Positions 50,158 through 59,622 of a DNA stretch of 64,000 bases are shown here, in pieces. The stretch covers positions 62,001 to 126,000 of the forward strand of contig NZ_BPIG01000002.1 in the NCBI RefSeq assembly GCF_026003995.1. The letters are read 5' to 3'. Source of the DNA: Tepidiforma sp. Lineage in GTDB: Bacteria; Chloroflexota; Dehalococcoidia; Tepidiformales; Tepidiformaceae. Each line of letters starts with the position of its first letter. The stretch's first letter is position 1. The position numbers and the translations under genes are program-made. Under the pieces are notes generated by a model. It made no database searches, had not been told where the DNA came from, and saw only the letters and a program-made list of their open reading frames with translations.

Positions 50158-52215
50158 GTGAGCTCACCAACCGACCCCGGGCAGGCCCCCGCGCAGCGCC
50201 TGCCCCACCGCCTCTACGACGCCGAAGGCAACCCCACGACCGACCGGCCGTGGATCTTCCGGACCTACGCCGGCCACTCCAGCGCCGCCGCCTCCAACGC
50301 CCTCTACCGGAAAAACCTCGCCGCCGGCCAGACCGGCCTCTCCGTCGCCTTCGACCTCCCCACCCAGACGGGCTACTCCTCCGACCACCCCCTCGCCCTC
50401 CCGGAGGTCGGCAAGGTCGGCGTCCCCATCAACACCATCGACGACATGCACCAGCTCTTCGAGGGCATCCCCCTCGCGGAGATGAACACGTCGATGACCA
50501 TCAACGCGACGGCGATGTGGCTGCTCGCCCTCTACATCGGCGTCGCCCGCGAGCGCGGCGAAGACGTCCGCAAGCTGCAGGGCACCACCCAGAACGACAT
50601 CATCAAGGAATACCTCGCCCGCGGCACCTACATCTTCCCGCCCGAGGCCAGCCTCCGCCTCATCGCGGAAATGTACGAGTACTGCCTCGACCACCTGCCG
50701 AAGTGGAACGCCTCCAACATCTGCAGCTACCACCTGCAGGAAGCCGGCGCCACCCCCGTGCAGGAGCTCGCCTTCGCCCTCGCGAACGCCATCGGCGTCC
50801 TCGATACCATCCGCGAGCGCGGCGCCGTCGCCCCCGACCGCTTCCCCGACGTCGTCGGCCGCATCTCCTTCTTCGTCAACTCCGGCATCCGCTTCATCGA
50901 AGAGATGTGCAAGATGCGGGCCTTCGTCGAGCTCTGGGACGAAATCACCCGCGACCGCTACGGCGTGCAGGACCCGAAGCAGCGGCTCTTCCGCTACGGC
51001 GTCCAGGTCAACTCCCTCGGCCTCACCGAGCAGCAGCCGGAGAACAACGCCTGGCGCATCCTCATCGAAGCGCTCGGCGTCACCCTCTCCCGCAAGGCCC
51101 GCTGCCGCGCCCTCCAGCTCCCCGCCTGGAACGAAGCGCTCTCCCTCCCCCGCCCGTGGGACCAGCAGTGGTCGCTCCGCCTCCAGCAGATCCTCGCCTA
51201 CGAAACCGATCTGCTGGAGTACCCCGACATCTTCGATGGCTCCATCGTCATCGAATCGAAGGTCGAAGAGCTGAAGCGGCAGGCCCGCGAAGAGATCGCC
51301 CGCATCGAAGCGATGGGCGGCATCCGCGCGGCCGTCGAATCCGGCTACCTCAAATCCCAGCTCGTCCGCTCCATGTCCGAGCGCGTCAGCAAGATCAACT
51401 CCGGCGAACTCGTCATCGTCGGCGTCAACCGCTGGACCGACGGCCTGCCCTCGCCGCTCCTCACCGGCGAAGACGGCGGCATCTTCAAAGTCGATGAAGC
51501 CGAGACGCGCCGCACCCTCGAAGCGCTCGCCGCCGTCAAGGCGAAGCGCGACCCGGCGCGCGTGCAGGCGGCCCTCGCCGCCCTCGAAGAGGCGGCCCGC
51601 ACCGGCAAGAACATGATGGAGCCCTCCATCGAATGCGCCCTCGCCCGCGTCACGACCGGCGAATGGGCCGATACCCTCCGCCGCGTCTTCGGCGAATACC
51701 GGCCGCCCACCGGCGTCGAAGGCCAGCGCCTCTACGTCGATAGCGACCGTGTCGCCGAGGTGCGCCGCCGCGCCGAGGAGTTCGTCCGCCGCACCGGCCA
51801 CCGGCCGCGCATCGTCGTCGGCAAGCCGGGCCTCGATGGGCATTCGAACGGCGCCGAGGTCATCGCCGTCGCCGCCCGCCACTGCGGCTTCGATGTCGTC
51901 TACTCCGGCATCCGGCTCACCCCGGAAGAGATCGTCCAGAGCGCCATCGAAGAGGCGGCCGACGTCATCGGCCTCTCTATCCTCTCCGGCTCCCACCTCG
52001 ACCTCACCCGGCAGGTCATCGAAGGCCTCCGCGCGGCCGGCGCCGGCGACGCCATCCCCGTCATCGTCGGCGGCATCATCCCGAAGGACGACCACGAGGC
52101 GCTCCGCGCGCTCGGCGCCCGGCAGATCTTCACCCCGGCCGACTTCGACCTCGCCGATGTGATGAGCCGGATCATGGACGTCGTCGAAGCGCAGGCGGGC
52201 GCCGGCGCCCGGTGA
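50158..52215 (+). CDS. meaA: B12-dependent acyl-CoA mutase, MeaA/ethylmalonyl-CoA mutase type
   Basis: 685 residues from the GTG at 50158, with CCGGAGGGGTGG just upstream. The substrate barrel begins PWIFRTYAGHSSAAASNALYR, the RTYAGHS form I associate with ethylmalonyl-CoA mutase (methylmalonyl-CoA mutases read RxYAGFS). MNTSMTINATAMWLLALYI, LQGTTQNDIIKEYLARGTYI and CSYHLQEAGATPVQELAF (active-site His) follow. The C-terminal cobalamin domain has GKPGLDGHSNGAEV (DxHxxG, base-off His ligand) and LSILSGSHLDL. Both domains are in one chain. It rearranges a branched to a linear acyl-CoA. No ccr gene is in view, so the ethyl- versus methylmalonyl assignment is open. Confidence 0.9.
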   Translation: MSSPTDPGQAPAQRLPHRLYDAEGNPTTDRPWIFRTYAGHSSAAASNALYRKNLAAGQTGLSVAFDLPTQTGYSSDHPLALPEVGKVGVPINTIDDMHQLFEGIPLAEMNTSMTINATAMWLLALYIGVARERGEDVRKLQGTTQNDIIKEYLARGTYIFPPEASLRLIAEMYEYCLDHLPKWNASNICSYHLQEAGATPVQELAFALANAIGVLDTIRERGAVAPDRFPDVVGRISFFVNSGIRFIEEMCKMRAFVELWDEITRDRYGVQDPKQRLFRYGVQVNSLGLTEQQPENNAWRILIEALGVTLSRKARCRALQLPAWNEALSLPRPWDQQWSLRLQQILAYETDLLEYPDIFDGSIVIESKVEELKRQAREEIARIEAMGGIRAAVESGYLKSQLVRSMSERVSKINSGELVIVGVNRWTDGLPSPLLTGEDGGIFKVDEAETRRTLEALAAVKAKRDPARVQAALAALEEAARTGKNMMEPSIECALARVTTGEWADTLRRVFGEYRPPTGVEGQRLYVDSDRVAEVRRRAEEFVRRTGHRPRIVVGKPGLDGHSNGAEVIAVAARHCGFDVVYSGIRLTPEEIVQSAIEEAADVIGLSILSGSHLDLTRQVIEGLRAAGAGDAIPVIVGGIIPKDDHEALRALGARQIFTPADFDLADVMSRIMDVVEAQAGAGAR

Positions 52216-53168
52216 GCGAGCTCGACCAGCTCATCGAGGGCGCCATCGCCCTCGACAAGTGGCCCCTCGCCCGCCTCGTCCGGCTGTTCGAAGATACGCG
52301 GCCGGAGGCCGTCGCCGAGAAGGCGGCGGCCATCGCCGCCCTCGAAGCCCACGGCGCCGGCCCGCGCGCCATGGTCGCCGGCTTCACCGGCACCCCCGGC
52401 AGCGGCAAATCCACCCTCGTCGGCCAGCTCGCCGCCCGTCTCGCCGCCCGCGACGCTGCCCCCTCCGTCGCCGTCCTCGCCATCGACCCCTCCTCCCACC
52501 GCTCGGGCGGCTCCATCCTCGGCGACCGCACCCGCGTCCACTTCCCGGTCGGCGAGCGCCGCCTCTTCTTCCGCAGCCAGCCCTCCGACCGCGAACTCGG
52601 CGGCATGGGGCGCGCCACCTACCCCGTCGTCCGCCTCCTCGAGCGGCTGTTCGACTACGTCTTCGTCGAAACCGTCGGCATCGGCCAGAGCGAAGTCGAA
52701 ATCGAACGACTCGCCGACCGCGTCTATCTCGTCCTCCAGCCGCTCGGCGGCGACCAGGTCCAGTTCATGAAGGCGGGCATCATGGAGGTGCCCCACGCCT
52801 TCATCCTCAACAAATGCGACGTCGGCGCCGCCGCCCGGCGGAGCTACCACGCCCTCCGCGCCAGCATCGATTTCGCCCGCCCGGGCGAAGCCGCGCCCCC
52901 GCCCATCTTCCGCACCAGCGCCATCTCCGGCGAAGGGCTCGATGACGTCCTCGACGACCTCGTGGCCCACCGCACGGTGCACGACGATGCGGCCCGGCAG
53001 GCGCGCGACCGCTACTTCTTCGAAAAGTGGGTGCGCGATGAATACGGCCGCTTCGGGCTCGACCTGCTCGAGCGGCAGGGCGGCGCGGCCGGGCTGCTCG
53101 CGCAGGGCGGCACCTTCGAAGGGGCGCAGGCCGCCTACCGCGCCCCGCTCGACCCCTTCGCCGGCTAG
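52212..53168 (+). CDS. meaB: MeaB/ArgK-type GTPase, chaperone of the acyl-CoA mutase
   Basis: 318 residues with a GTG start overlapping the mutase stop (GTGA). G1 is GFTGTPGSGKSTLVGQLA, followed by VAVLAIDPSSHRSGGSILGDRTR, the G3-like ETVGIGQSEVEIERLAD and the G4 NKCD. This is the G3E GTPase MeaB (YgfD), which gates cobalamin loading and protects the mutase from inactivation. Tight coupling to meaA supports the pairing. Its stop overlaps that of the convergent glycosyltransferase (CTAG). Confidence 0.95.
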   Translation: MSELDQLIEGAIALDKWPLARLVRLFEDTRPEAVAEKAAAIAALEAHGAGPRAMVAGFTGTPGSGKSTLVGQLAARLAARDAAPSVAVLAIDPSSHRSGGSILGDRTRVHFPVGERRLFFRSQPSDRELGGMGRATYPVVRLLERLFDYVFVETVGIGQSEVEIERLADRVYLVLQPLGGDQVQFMKAGIMEVPHAFILNKCDVGAAARRSYHALRASIDFARPGEAAPPPIFRTSAISGEGLDDVLDDLVAHRTVHDDAARQARDRYFFEKWVRDEYGRFGLDLLERQGGAAGLLAQGGTFEGAQAAYRAPLDPFAG

Positions 53169-54280
53169 CGCGCCCGCTCGGCCCCCGCGCCGTCCCCCGG
53201 CCCGGCAAAGCCGTCGAGCGCCAGCGGCAGCTGGGCCGCACCCTCCCGCCGGCCGCCCTCGCCGAGGATGGCGCGGTACAGCTGCTCGTGCCGGAGGACG
53301 TTCAGCGCCGCGCTGAAGTGGCGCTCAACCCGCCGGCGGCACTCCCGCCGGTCGAGCTCCTTCGCCCGCCAGGCCGCCTCCGCCGCCGCGTCGATGTCCT
53401 CGACGATGATGCCCGTGACCCCGTCCTGAATGACTTCCGGCACCGAGCCGTTCCGGAAGGCGATGACCGGCGTGCCCGTCGCCATCGATTCGATCATCAC
53501 GAGGCCGAACGGCTCCGGCCACTGGATGGGGAAGAGCGTGGCCAGCGCATCGCGGTAAGCGCGCAGCTTCTCCTCCGTCGGCGGCTGCTGCTTCACCTCG
53601 ACATCGAGCCCGCGCAGCCGCGGCCGCACCTCGGCCTCCCAGTAGTCTTTCTCGAGCTGCTCGTTGATCTTCACCACCATGAGCAGCGGCAGGCCGGCGC
53701 GCCGCGCGATCTCGATCGCCTGCACCGGCCCCTTCTCCGGGTTGATCCGGCCGCAGAAGAGCAGGTAATCGCCCGGCCGGTCGCTGAACGGGAACGCCGC
53801 CGGGTCGATGCCGTTGTGGATGACGGCCGCCTGCACCCCGGCGGGCAGCGTCGACCGCTGGTGATGGCTGATCGCCACGAGGTGCAGCCGGCGGCCGAGC
53901 TCCCGGATGAGGCCGCGATTCTCCGGCGTGACCGGGCCGTGGAGCGTGTGCACCACGGGCACCGGCACGGCCGCGCCGGTGATCGGGCCGAGGAAGGTGT
54001 GGTCGTGGATGATGTCGAACTCCCGCCAGCGGTCGTAGGCCGCGAGCACGTGCTGCGCCTCGATCGCCGGGTTCCCCAGCAGCGCCGAGGGCGGCTCCGC
54101 GAAGGTCGAAACCAGCCGCGCCTCCGTGCGCGAACCCCCGGCCGCGAACAGCGTGACGTCGTGGCCCCGGCGGGTCAGCCCATCGGCGAGGTAGCTCACG
54201 ACCCATTCGATGCCGCCGTAGCCCGTCGGCGGGACGGCGAACCACGGCGGCGCAACGATGGCGATTCGCATCGTCTCCAT
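53165..54280 (-). CDS. Glycosyltransferase family 4 protein
   Basis: 371 residues. GAGGAG lies 7 bases before the ATG at 54280, favouring METMRIAIVAPPWF over the ATG three codons later. The GT-B fold shows PPTGYGGIEWVVSYLADGL, VHTLHGPVTPEN, VAISHHQRSTLP, AVIHNGIDPAAFPF, LFCGRINPEKGPVQAIEIA, FPIQWPEPFGLVMIESMATGTPVIAF (the EX7E motif) and GSVPEVIQDGVTGIIVED. It is cytoplasmic and uses an NDP-sugar donor. It follows a debranching-type glycosidase by 127 bases on the same strand. Confidence 0.92.
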   Translation of the reverse strand: METMRIAIVAPPWFAVPPTGYGGIEWVVSYLADGLTRRGHDVTLFAAGGSRTEARLVSTFAEPPSALLGNPAIEAQHVLAAYDRWREFDIIHDHTFLGPITGAAVPVPVVHTLHGPVTPENRGLIRELGRRLHLVAISHHQRSTLPAGVQAAVIHNGIDPAAFPFSDRPGDYLLFCGRINPEKGPVQAIEIARRAGLPLLMVVKINEQLEKDYWEAEVRPRLRGLDVEVKQQPPTEEKLRAYRDALATLFPIQWPEPFGLVMIESMATGTPVIAFRNGSVPEVIQDGVTGIIVEDIDAAAEAAWRAKELDRRECRRRVERHFSAALNVLRHEQLYRAILGEGGRREGAAQLPLALDGFAGPGDGAGAERAR

Positions 54281-54346
54281 CTCGCACTCCTCGAGGTTCG
54301 AACGCCGTTCCCGGCGCGCTCCGCTCGCGCGCCGACGCTTGCGCTC

Positions 54347-54376
54347 ATTCTGGTTGCGCTATCCGCGGGACGTCAA
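54347..54376 (-). promoter_or_regulatory. Probable promoter of the GT4 gene
   Basis: Reverse strand: TTGACG (54376-54371), 18-base spacer, CAGAAT (54352-54347). It lies in the 127-base gap before the gene, giving a leader of about 60 bases. Confidence 0.4.
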
Positions 54377-54407
54377 TATCGGCTCGGCGGCGGCCCCTGC
54401 AGACCTG

Positions 54408-56549
54408 CTACCGCGGCCAGCGGTCGGTGAGCACCACCGCCGCCTCGCCGCGGACGCCTTCGACTTCGACCGCTACCCCGGCGGCGCCCCGCCGGAAGGC
54501 GAGGTCGATCGCCGCGCCGCCGAAGCGGAGATTTCGCAGCCGCACCCATTCGACCATCGCCGGCAGGACGGGCCGGGTGATCGCCAGCGCCTTCGGGCCG
54601 GCCGGCCGGATGCCGAGCAGCGTCGTCAGCACGAACGGCAGGCTCGCCGCCGACCACGCCTGCGGGCGCGAGGCGACGGGGTAGGGCGTCGGCACGAGCC
54701 GAAGCTCGCGGGGGTCGCCGCAGTACAGCTCCGGGATGCGCCCCGCCGGGAAGGCGAGCGCGGCTTCGATGAACGCATCGCCGAGCGCCCGCGCGAGGTC
54801 GTCGAACCCCTGCCGCCGCAGCCCCGCGAGCAGGATCGCGTTATCGTGCGGCCAGACGGAGCCGGTGTGGTAGCCGAGCGGGTTGTAGCCCGCCACCGAC
54901 GACGCCAGCGTCCGCACGCCCCAGCCGCTGAACAGGTCCGATTGGAACGCCCGGTCGGCGAACGCCGCCGCGCGCGCGGGCTGCGGCTCGCCGAGCCAGA
55001 GCAGGTGGCCCGCGTTCGAAGCCGGCGTGGGGACCGGCATGCGCGCCCGTTCGAGACAGAGCGCGTAGCCGAGGCTGTCATCGCCGAACCGCTCCTCGAT
55101 GATCGCGGCGAGCCGCTCGGCCGCCGCCTCTGCCTCGGCCGCGGGCTCGCCGCGCAGCGCCGCCAGCCGCGCGAACGCCCGCAGCCCGGCGAGCGCGTAC
55201 GCCTGCACCTCTACGAGCGCGATTGGCGGCTCGGCGAGCCGGCCGTCCGGCCAGCGGATGGCATCGTGGGAATCTTTCCAGCCCTGGTTCTCGAGCCCGG
55301 CCGCCGATTCCCGCGCATAGGCGATGACGCCGCCGTACCGCTCGAGCTCGCGGAGGCACCAGCCCGCCGCCGCCTCCAGCGCCGGCCACAGCGCGGCGAC
55401 GCAGGCCCGGTCTCCCGTCCAGTCGAAGTACTCCGCCGCGGCCGCGAGGAACAGCGGCGTGGCATCGACGCTGCCGTAGTAGCGGCCGAACGGCACCTCG
55501 CCCAGGTTCGCCAGCTCGCCCCAGCGCAGCTCGTGCGGGATCTTCCCCGGCGCCGCGTCGCTCGCCGGGTCGTGCTCCTTTGCCTGGTAGCGCGCGAGCA
55601 CCTCCAGCGCGCCGCGGAGCAGCCCCGGCGCCCATGGCGCGAGGAACATCCCCGTGATGAGGCTGTCGCGCCCGAACAGCGTGTCGAACCACGGCACGCC
55701 CGCCGCGATGAACTCGGTGCCGTCTACCGCGGTCCGCAGCGCCCGGATATCCAGCAGCGCCCGCTCGACCGCGTCGTTCAGCGGCTCGTAATCCGACTGG
55801 AAGCGCGTGACCCCGCCGAGGAACTGGCGCTCCTCCCGCTGCACCCGCGCGATGACCTGCGGCAGCGGCTGGCGCTCGGCCGGCCCCTCACCGGCGCTCA
55901 CGCGCACGTCGAGGACGACCGTCTCGCGCGGGGCGAGGGCCAGGCGGTAGACCGCGCCCGCCGGGCCGAGGCGCGCCGGCGCCGGGTCGAACCGGACGGC
56001 TGTCGTCCGGGCGAGGCCGTCGGCCCCGGCATACCGGTAGCGGAGCACCCCGCGCGCGGCCTGCGCTTCGACCGGCGGCCGCGCCGAGCGGCGCTCGAAG
56101 CCCCGCACTTCGAAAATGTCGCGGAAGTCCGCGTCGAAATCGAGCCGCACCTCGAAGGCCTGCGGCTCCGGGTGGTAGTTCGAAATCGTCAGGCTCTCGG
56201 CGAGGCCGCGGCCGAGCACCCGCCGCCGCCGGATGAGCAGCGCCCGCGCCGGCACGATCCGGCCCGCCGGGTCCGCCATCGCCGGGTTCGTGAACACCGC
56301 CGAAAAGACGGCGCCGGACTGGCTCGCATCGAGCAGGATCGGCGCGACGCCCCCGAGCGTGAGCCGCAGCCGGGAGAGGTGGCGCGTATCGCACCGGTAG
56401 AGGCCCGTCGCCTCGTGGACTGCGGCGTCGATATCCCCGCTCGCCAGCGCCACCGCCGAGATGCCGTCGTTCCGGAGGATGACGCAATCCGTGATCGAGC
56501 CCGCCGGCTGCGGCTCTTCGCCGACCGGCAGCCAGCTCTCCGCCGGCAT
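54408..56549 (-). CDS. Amylo-alpha-1,6-glucosidase / glycogen-debranching-type glycosidase
   Basis: 713 residues from the ATG at 56549, preceded by AGGAGAGGAGAG. The N-terminal ~280 residues form the beta-rich GDE N-domain (GLYRCDTRHLSRLRLTLGG is its typical phrase, as is SNYHPEPQAFEVRLDFDADFRDIFEVRG over two phrases). The C-terminal (alpha/alpha)6 barrel has AGVPWFDTLFGRDSLITGM, GKIPHELRWGELANLGEVPFGRYYGSVDATPLF and YNPLGYHTGSVWPHDNAILLAGL, with acid residues of GH15/GH133-like enzymes. It probably trims alpha-1,6 branches of glycogen or a related glucan. The GT4 gene next to it fits glucan metabolism. Confidence 0.9.
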   Translation of the reverse strand: MPAESWLPVGEEPQPAGSITDCVILRNDGISAVALASGDIDAAVHEATGLYRCDTRHLSRLRLTLGGVAPILLDASQSGAVFSAVFTNPAMADPAGRIVPARALLIRRRRVLGRGLAESLTISNYHPEPQAFEVRLDFDADFRDIFEVRGFERRSARPPVEAQAARGVLRYRYAGADGLARTTAVRFDPAPARLGPAGAVYRLALAPRETVVLDVRVSAGEGPAERQPLPQVIARVQREERQFLGGVTRFQSDYEPLNDAVERALLDIRALRTAVDGTEFIAAGVPWFDTLFGRDSLITGMFLAPWAPGLLRGALEVLARYQAKEHDPASDAAPGKIPHELRWGELANLGEVPFGRYYGSVDATPLFLAAAAEYFDWTGDRACVAALWPALEAAAGWCLRELERYGGVIAYARESAAGLENQGWKDSHDAIRWPDGRLAEPPIALVEVQAYALAGLRAFARLAALRGEPAAEAEAAAERLAAIIEERFGDDSLGYALCLERARMPVPTPASNAGHLLWLGEPQPARAAAFADRAFQSDLFSGWGVRTLASSVAGYNPLGYHTGSVWPHDNAILLAGLRRQGFDDLARALGDAFIEAALAFPAGRIPELYCGDPRELRLVPTPYPVASRPQAWSAASLPFVLTTLLGIRPAGPKALAITRPVLPAMVEWVRLRNLRFGGAAIDLAFRRGAAGVAVEVEGVRGEAAVVLTDRWPR

Positions 56550-56734
56550 CTCTCCTCTCCTGCGCATGGGCGGTCCGCCCCCATTTTCCCGCGCCCCCCG
56601 CGCCCGGTCACGGCCGCGCCGTGGGACGACAGCGGTTTCGCGATTCTCCGCGTGAGCGATGGAATTCGTCATTCCTCGTGCCATAGACCGTAATGCCCCT
56701 GCCGGCGAAGCTCACACTACGACGCTGCTGATTC

Positions 56735-56858
56735 AGCAGCGGGCCGAATCCGCGTTCGCGGAGCGGGGGAACCACTTCCCCGGGGTGCATCCTCCCTCCG
56801 GAGGACGGGCGCTTCCGCCCGAACCCGTCAGCTCACCCCGCAGGCCTCGGAAGCGACC
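56735..56858 (+). ncRNA. c-di-AMP riboswitch (ydaO-yuaA type)
   Basis: The leader of the SulP gene carries the conserved ydaO-yuaA blocks in the right order: GCGGAGCGGGGGAACCA (about 56757-56773), GGGGTGCATCCT, a GGAGG/CCTCC stem-loop, a GGGCG/CGCCC stem-loop, and CCGAACCCGTCAGCTCACC then CCGCAGGC (about 56818-56846). These blocks form the pseudo-symmetric two-ligand c-di-AMP aptamer. In known cases ligand binding turns expression off. An upstream hairpin CTGCTG-att-CAGCAG lies at 56725-56739. No T-run terminator is evident before the GTG, so control may be at translation or by Rho. Confidence 0.82.
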
Positions 56859-56874
56859 CGCTGGAGCCGATTGC

Positions 56875-58603
56875 GTGTCCCTGCGCGCCGAGCGCCGATT
56901 CGCGTCCTTCTCGCCCCCTGCCCTGCCCTCAGCCGCGGAACTCCGGGCGAACCTCGTCGCCGGCATGGTCGCCGGTATCATCGCTCTCCCGCTGAGCATC
57001 GCCCTCGCGGTAGCGGTGGGCGTCCCGCCCGTGGCCGGCCTCTATACCGCCGTTTTCGCCGGGGCCGCCGCCGCTATCTTCGGGGGCTCCCGCTATAACA
57101 TCACCGGGCCTACGGCCGCTCTCGTGCCCCTCCTCAGCCACGTCGTGCTCACCCACGGACCCGGCGCCCTGCCGATGGTTGGCCTCATGGCCGGCGTCAT
57201 CCTTGTCGCGATGGGCCTGCTCCGTTTCGGCCGGCTCGTCCGCTACATGCCGGGCACGGTCGTCGTCGGCTTCACGGCGGGCATCGCGCTCTCGATCGCC
57301 TTCGGGCAGCTGAACGCTTTTCTCGGCGTGACGGGCACCAACCCGTCGCTCGAACACTTCCACGAGCGGACGCTCGACACCTTCCGGCACCTCTCCACGG
57401 TCGGCCTCGCCACCCCGCTCGTGGGCTTCGCCTCGCTTGCCATCCTGGTCGCCTGGCCCCGCATCGACCGCCGCCTCCCGGCCCCGCTCGTGGCCGTCGT
57501 GGCTGTCACGGCCGCGGCCTGGGCTCTCGGCATCGATACCCCGACCGTCGCCAGCAAATACGGCGAACTCCCCCCGCGAGTTGCCCCGGCCCTCGCTCGG
57601 CTTCTTCGATGCCAGCCTGCTGCCCGACCTCCTCCAGCCGGCGATTGCCGTTGCCATCCTCGGTGGCGTCGAATCGCTCCTCTCAGCGGTCGTCGCCGAT
57701 GGGATGGCGGGCCAGCGCATCCGCCACGACCCGGACCGTGAGCTGCGCGGGCAGGGTATCGCCAACCTGGTGAGCCCGCTCTTCGGCGGCATTCCCGCCA
57801 CCGCGGCCATCGCGCGGACGGCGGCGAGCATCCGCGCCGGCGCGACCTCCCGCCTCGCCGGCGTCTTTCATTCCGTCACCGTCCTCATCGTCACGCTCGC
57901 GCTCGGCCCGCTCGCGGGCCACATCCCGATGGCCACCCTGGCCGCCGTCCTCCTCGTCACCGCGTGGCGGATCGCCGAAGTGCCCGAGGTCGCCCGCATC
58001 TTCCGCCGCGCCCCGCGCGAGGACGTCATCGTGCTCGCCGCCACCGTCCTCATCACGCTCTTCTTCGACCTCACCTACGCCATCGGCTTCGGCGTCGTCG
58101 CCTCCACCGTCCTGCTCATCCGCCGGCTGGTGAGCATCCCGGCCGCCGCCGCCATGCTGCCCGATGCCAACGGCCGTATCGCGCAGGTCTCCGATGAGCT
58201 GGGCGCCCTCATCAAGTCCCGCCCGGATATCGATTTCTTCACGGCGCAGGGGCTCCTCTCGTTCCACAGCGCCGCCTCGTTCGAATACCAGCTGCAGGGC
58301 GACGCCCACCGCCCGCTCATCCTCCGGATGAAGGATGTCCACCATATCGATACCACCGGACTCCTGACCCTCGAAGGCATCATCGAGCACCGGAAGCGCC
58401 ACGGCGGCCGAATCATCCTCACGGCCATCCAGCCGGAAGTCCGCCCCGTGCTCGAGCGCTTCGGCATCATCGACCTCCTCGGCCCCGAGAATGTCTTCGA
58501 GCACACGAAGTGCGCCATCGCGAGCATCGACCATCCAGGGCTGCCGCACCCGGAGCACGAGCATCGCACCCACGATGCGCCCGGCCTTGCCGCCGCGGGT
58601 TGA
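56875..58603 (+). pseudogene. SulP-family anion transporter with STAS domain, frameshifted
   Basis: Reading from the GTG at 56875 (CTGGAGC upstream), the first frame gives the SulP start NLVAGMVAGIIALPLSIALA, VGVPPVAGLYTAVFAGAAAAIFGGS and YNITGPTAALVPLL. The protein continues in another frame from about 57575 with LPDLLQPAIAVAILGGVESLLSAVVADGM, LFGGIPATAAIARTAASIRAGA, and a C-terminal STAS domain (LILRMKDVHHIDTTGLLTLEG). The break maps to a C6 run at 57570-57575; with five Cs the frames join as GELPRELPRPSLG. The rest is intact. It may be a real frameshift, a slippage-controlled switch, or a base-calling error. SulP proteins move sulfate, bicarbonate or other anions. Confidence 0.85.
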
Positions 58604-58695
58604 TGGCCGCGCCGTGGTGACACCTCCCTATCGGAGCTGCCGCGCCAGTTCGCCACGCTGACCCCGGAATCCATACACCAGGAGGTCAGCCAGCC

Positions 58696-59583
58696 GTGGC
58701 GCTCACCCTCATCGAAGCCTCGAAGCTCAGCACCGACACCCTCCTCGCCGGCGTCATCGAGACGATCGCGCAGGAAAGCCCCGTCCTCCAGCGCCTGCCG
58801 TTCATCGAAATCGTCGGCAACGGCCTCACCTACAACCGCGAAAACGTCCCGCCCGCCGCCGCCTTCTACGACGTCGGCGACGACTGGGACGAGAGCACCC
58901 CCACCTTCACCCAGGCCACCGCCACCCTCAAGATCCTCGGCGGCGATGCCGACATCGATAACTTCCTCAAGGCCACCCGCTCGAACCTGCAGGACCTCGA
59001 GGCCGCCATCGTCCAGCTCAAGGCGAAGGCCGTGCAGGCCCTCTTCGACGACACCTTCGTCAACGGCGACGCGACCGCCGACCCGCGCAGCTTCGACGGC
59101 ATCGACCGCCTCTGCGACCCGGGCCAGGCCGTCTCCATGGGCCCCAACGGCGCCACCCTCACCCTCGCGAAGCTCGACGAGCTCATCGACCGCGTCCGCG
59201 GCGGCAAGCCCGACCTCCTCCTCATGAGCCGCCGCTCCCGCCGCACGCTCAACGAAATCGCCCGCGCCTCCGGCGGCTTCCTCGAAGCCGACCGCGACGA
59301 GTTCGGCCGCATGGTCCAGTACTACGACGGCATCCCGATCGGCATCTGCGACTACATCGCCGACGACCAGTCCGTCGGCACCAGCGACGACTGCAGCACC
59401 ATCTACGCGATGCAGTTCGGCGAAGGCGGCCTCGCCGGCCTCACCGCGCCCGGCGGCCTCACCGTCGAACGGGTCGGCAGCCTCGAAACGAAGGATGCCA
59501 GCCGCATCCGGGTGAAGTGGTACGCCGGCCTCGCCCTCTTCAATGCGGTGAAGCTGGCGAAGCTGGTCGGCGTCCGGCCGTAG
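58696..59583 (+). CDS. Phage-type major capsid protein
   Basis: 295 residues with a GTG start and AGGAGGT 10 bases upstream. The sequence ALTLIEASKLSTDTLLAGVIE, then SPVLQRLPFIEIVGNGLTYNRENV, then FYDVGDDWDESTPTFTQATATLKILGGDADIDNFL matches a style of HK97-fold major capsid protein I know from bacterial prophage annotation. LKAKAVQALFDDTFVNGD and MSRRSRRTLNEIARASGGF fit the same family. The gene is complete, host-like in composition, and stands alone: no portal, protease or scaffold is adjacent, and the terminase lies 2.5 kb away. An encapsulin-like role is a possible alternative, although no cargo gene is evident. Confidence 0.72.
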   Translation: MALTLIEASKLSTDTLLAGVIETIAQESPVLQRLPFIEIVGNGLTYNRENVPPAAAFYDVGDDWDESTPTFTQATATLKILGGDADIDNFLKATRSNLQDLEAAIVQLKAKAVQALFDDTFVNGDATADPRSFDGIDRLCDPGQAVSMGPNGATLTLAKLDELIDRVRGGKPDLLLMSRRSRRTLNEIARASGGFLEADRDEFGRMVQYYDGIPIGICDYIADDQSVGTSDDCSTIYAMQFGEGGLAGLTAPGGLTVERVGSLETKDASRIRVKWYAGLALFNAVKLAKLVGVRP

Positions 59584-59622
59584 CGCCCCCGCTGCGAACC
59601 GCGGGCAGGGAGGCGGCGCCGC

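Noticed and set aside
50164-52095. Very long open frames antisense to known genes (also antisense to terminase, amt, PI-PLC, cca and others).
   Set aside because: High third-position G/C keeps opposite frames open. The sense genes have clear family motifs, while the antisense products are low-complexity and lack start signals.
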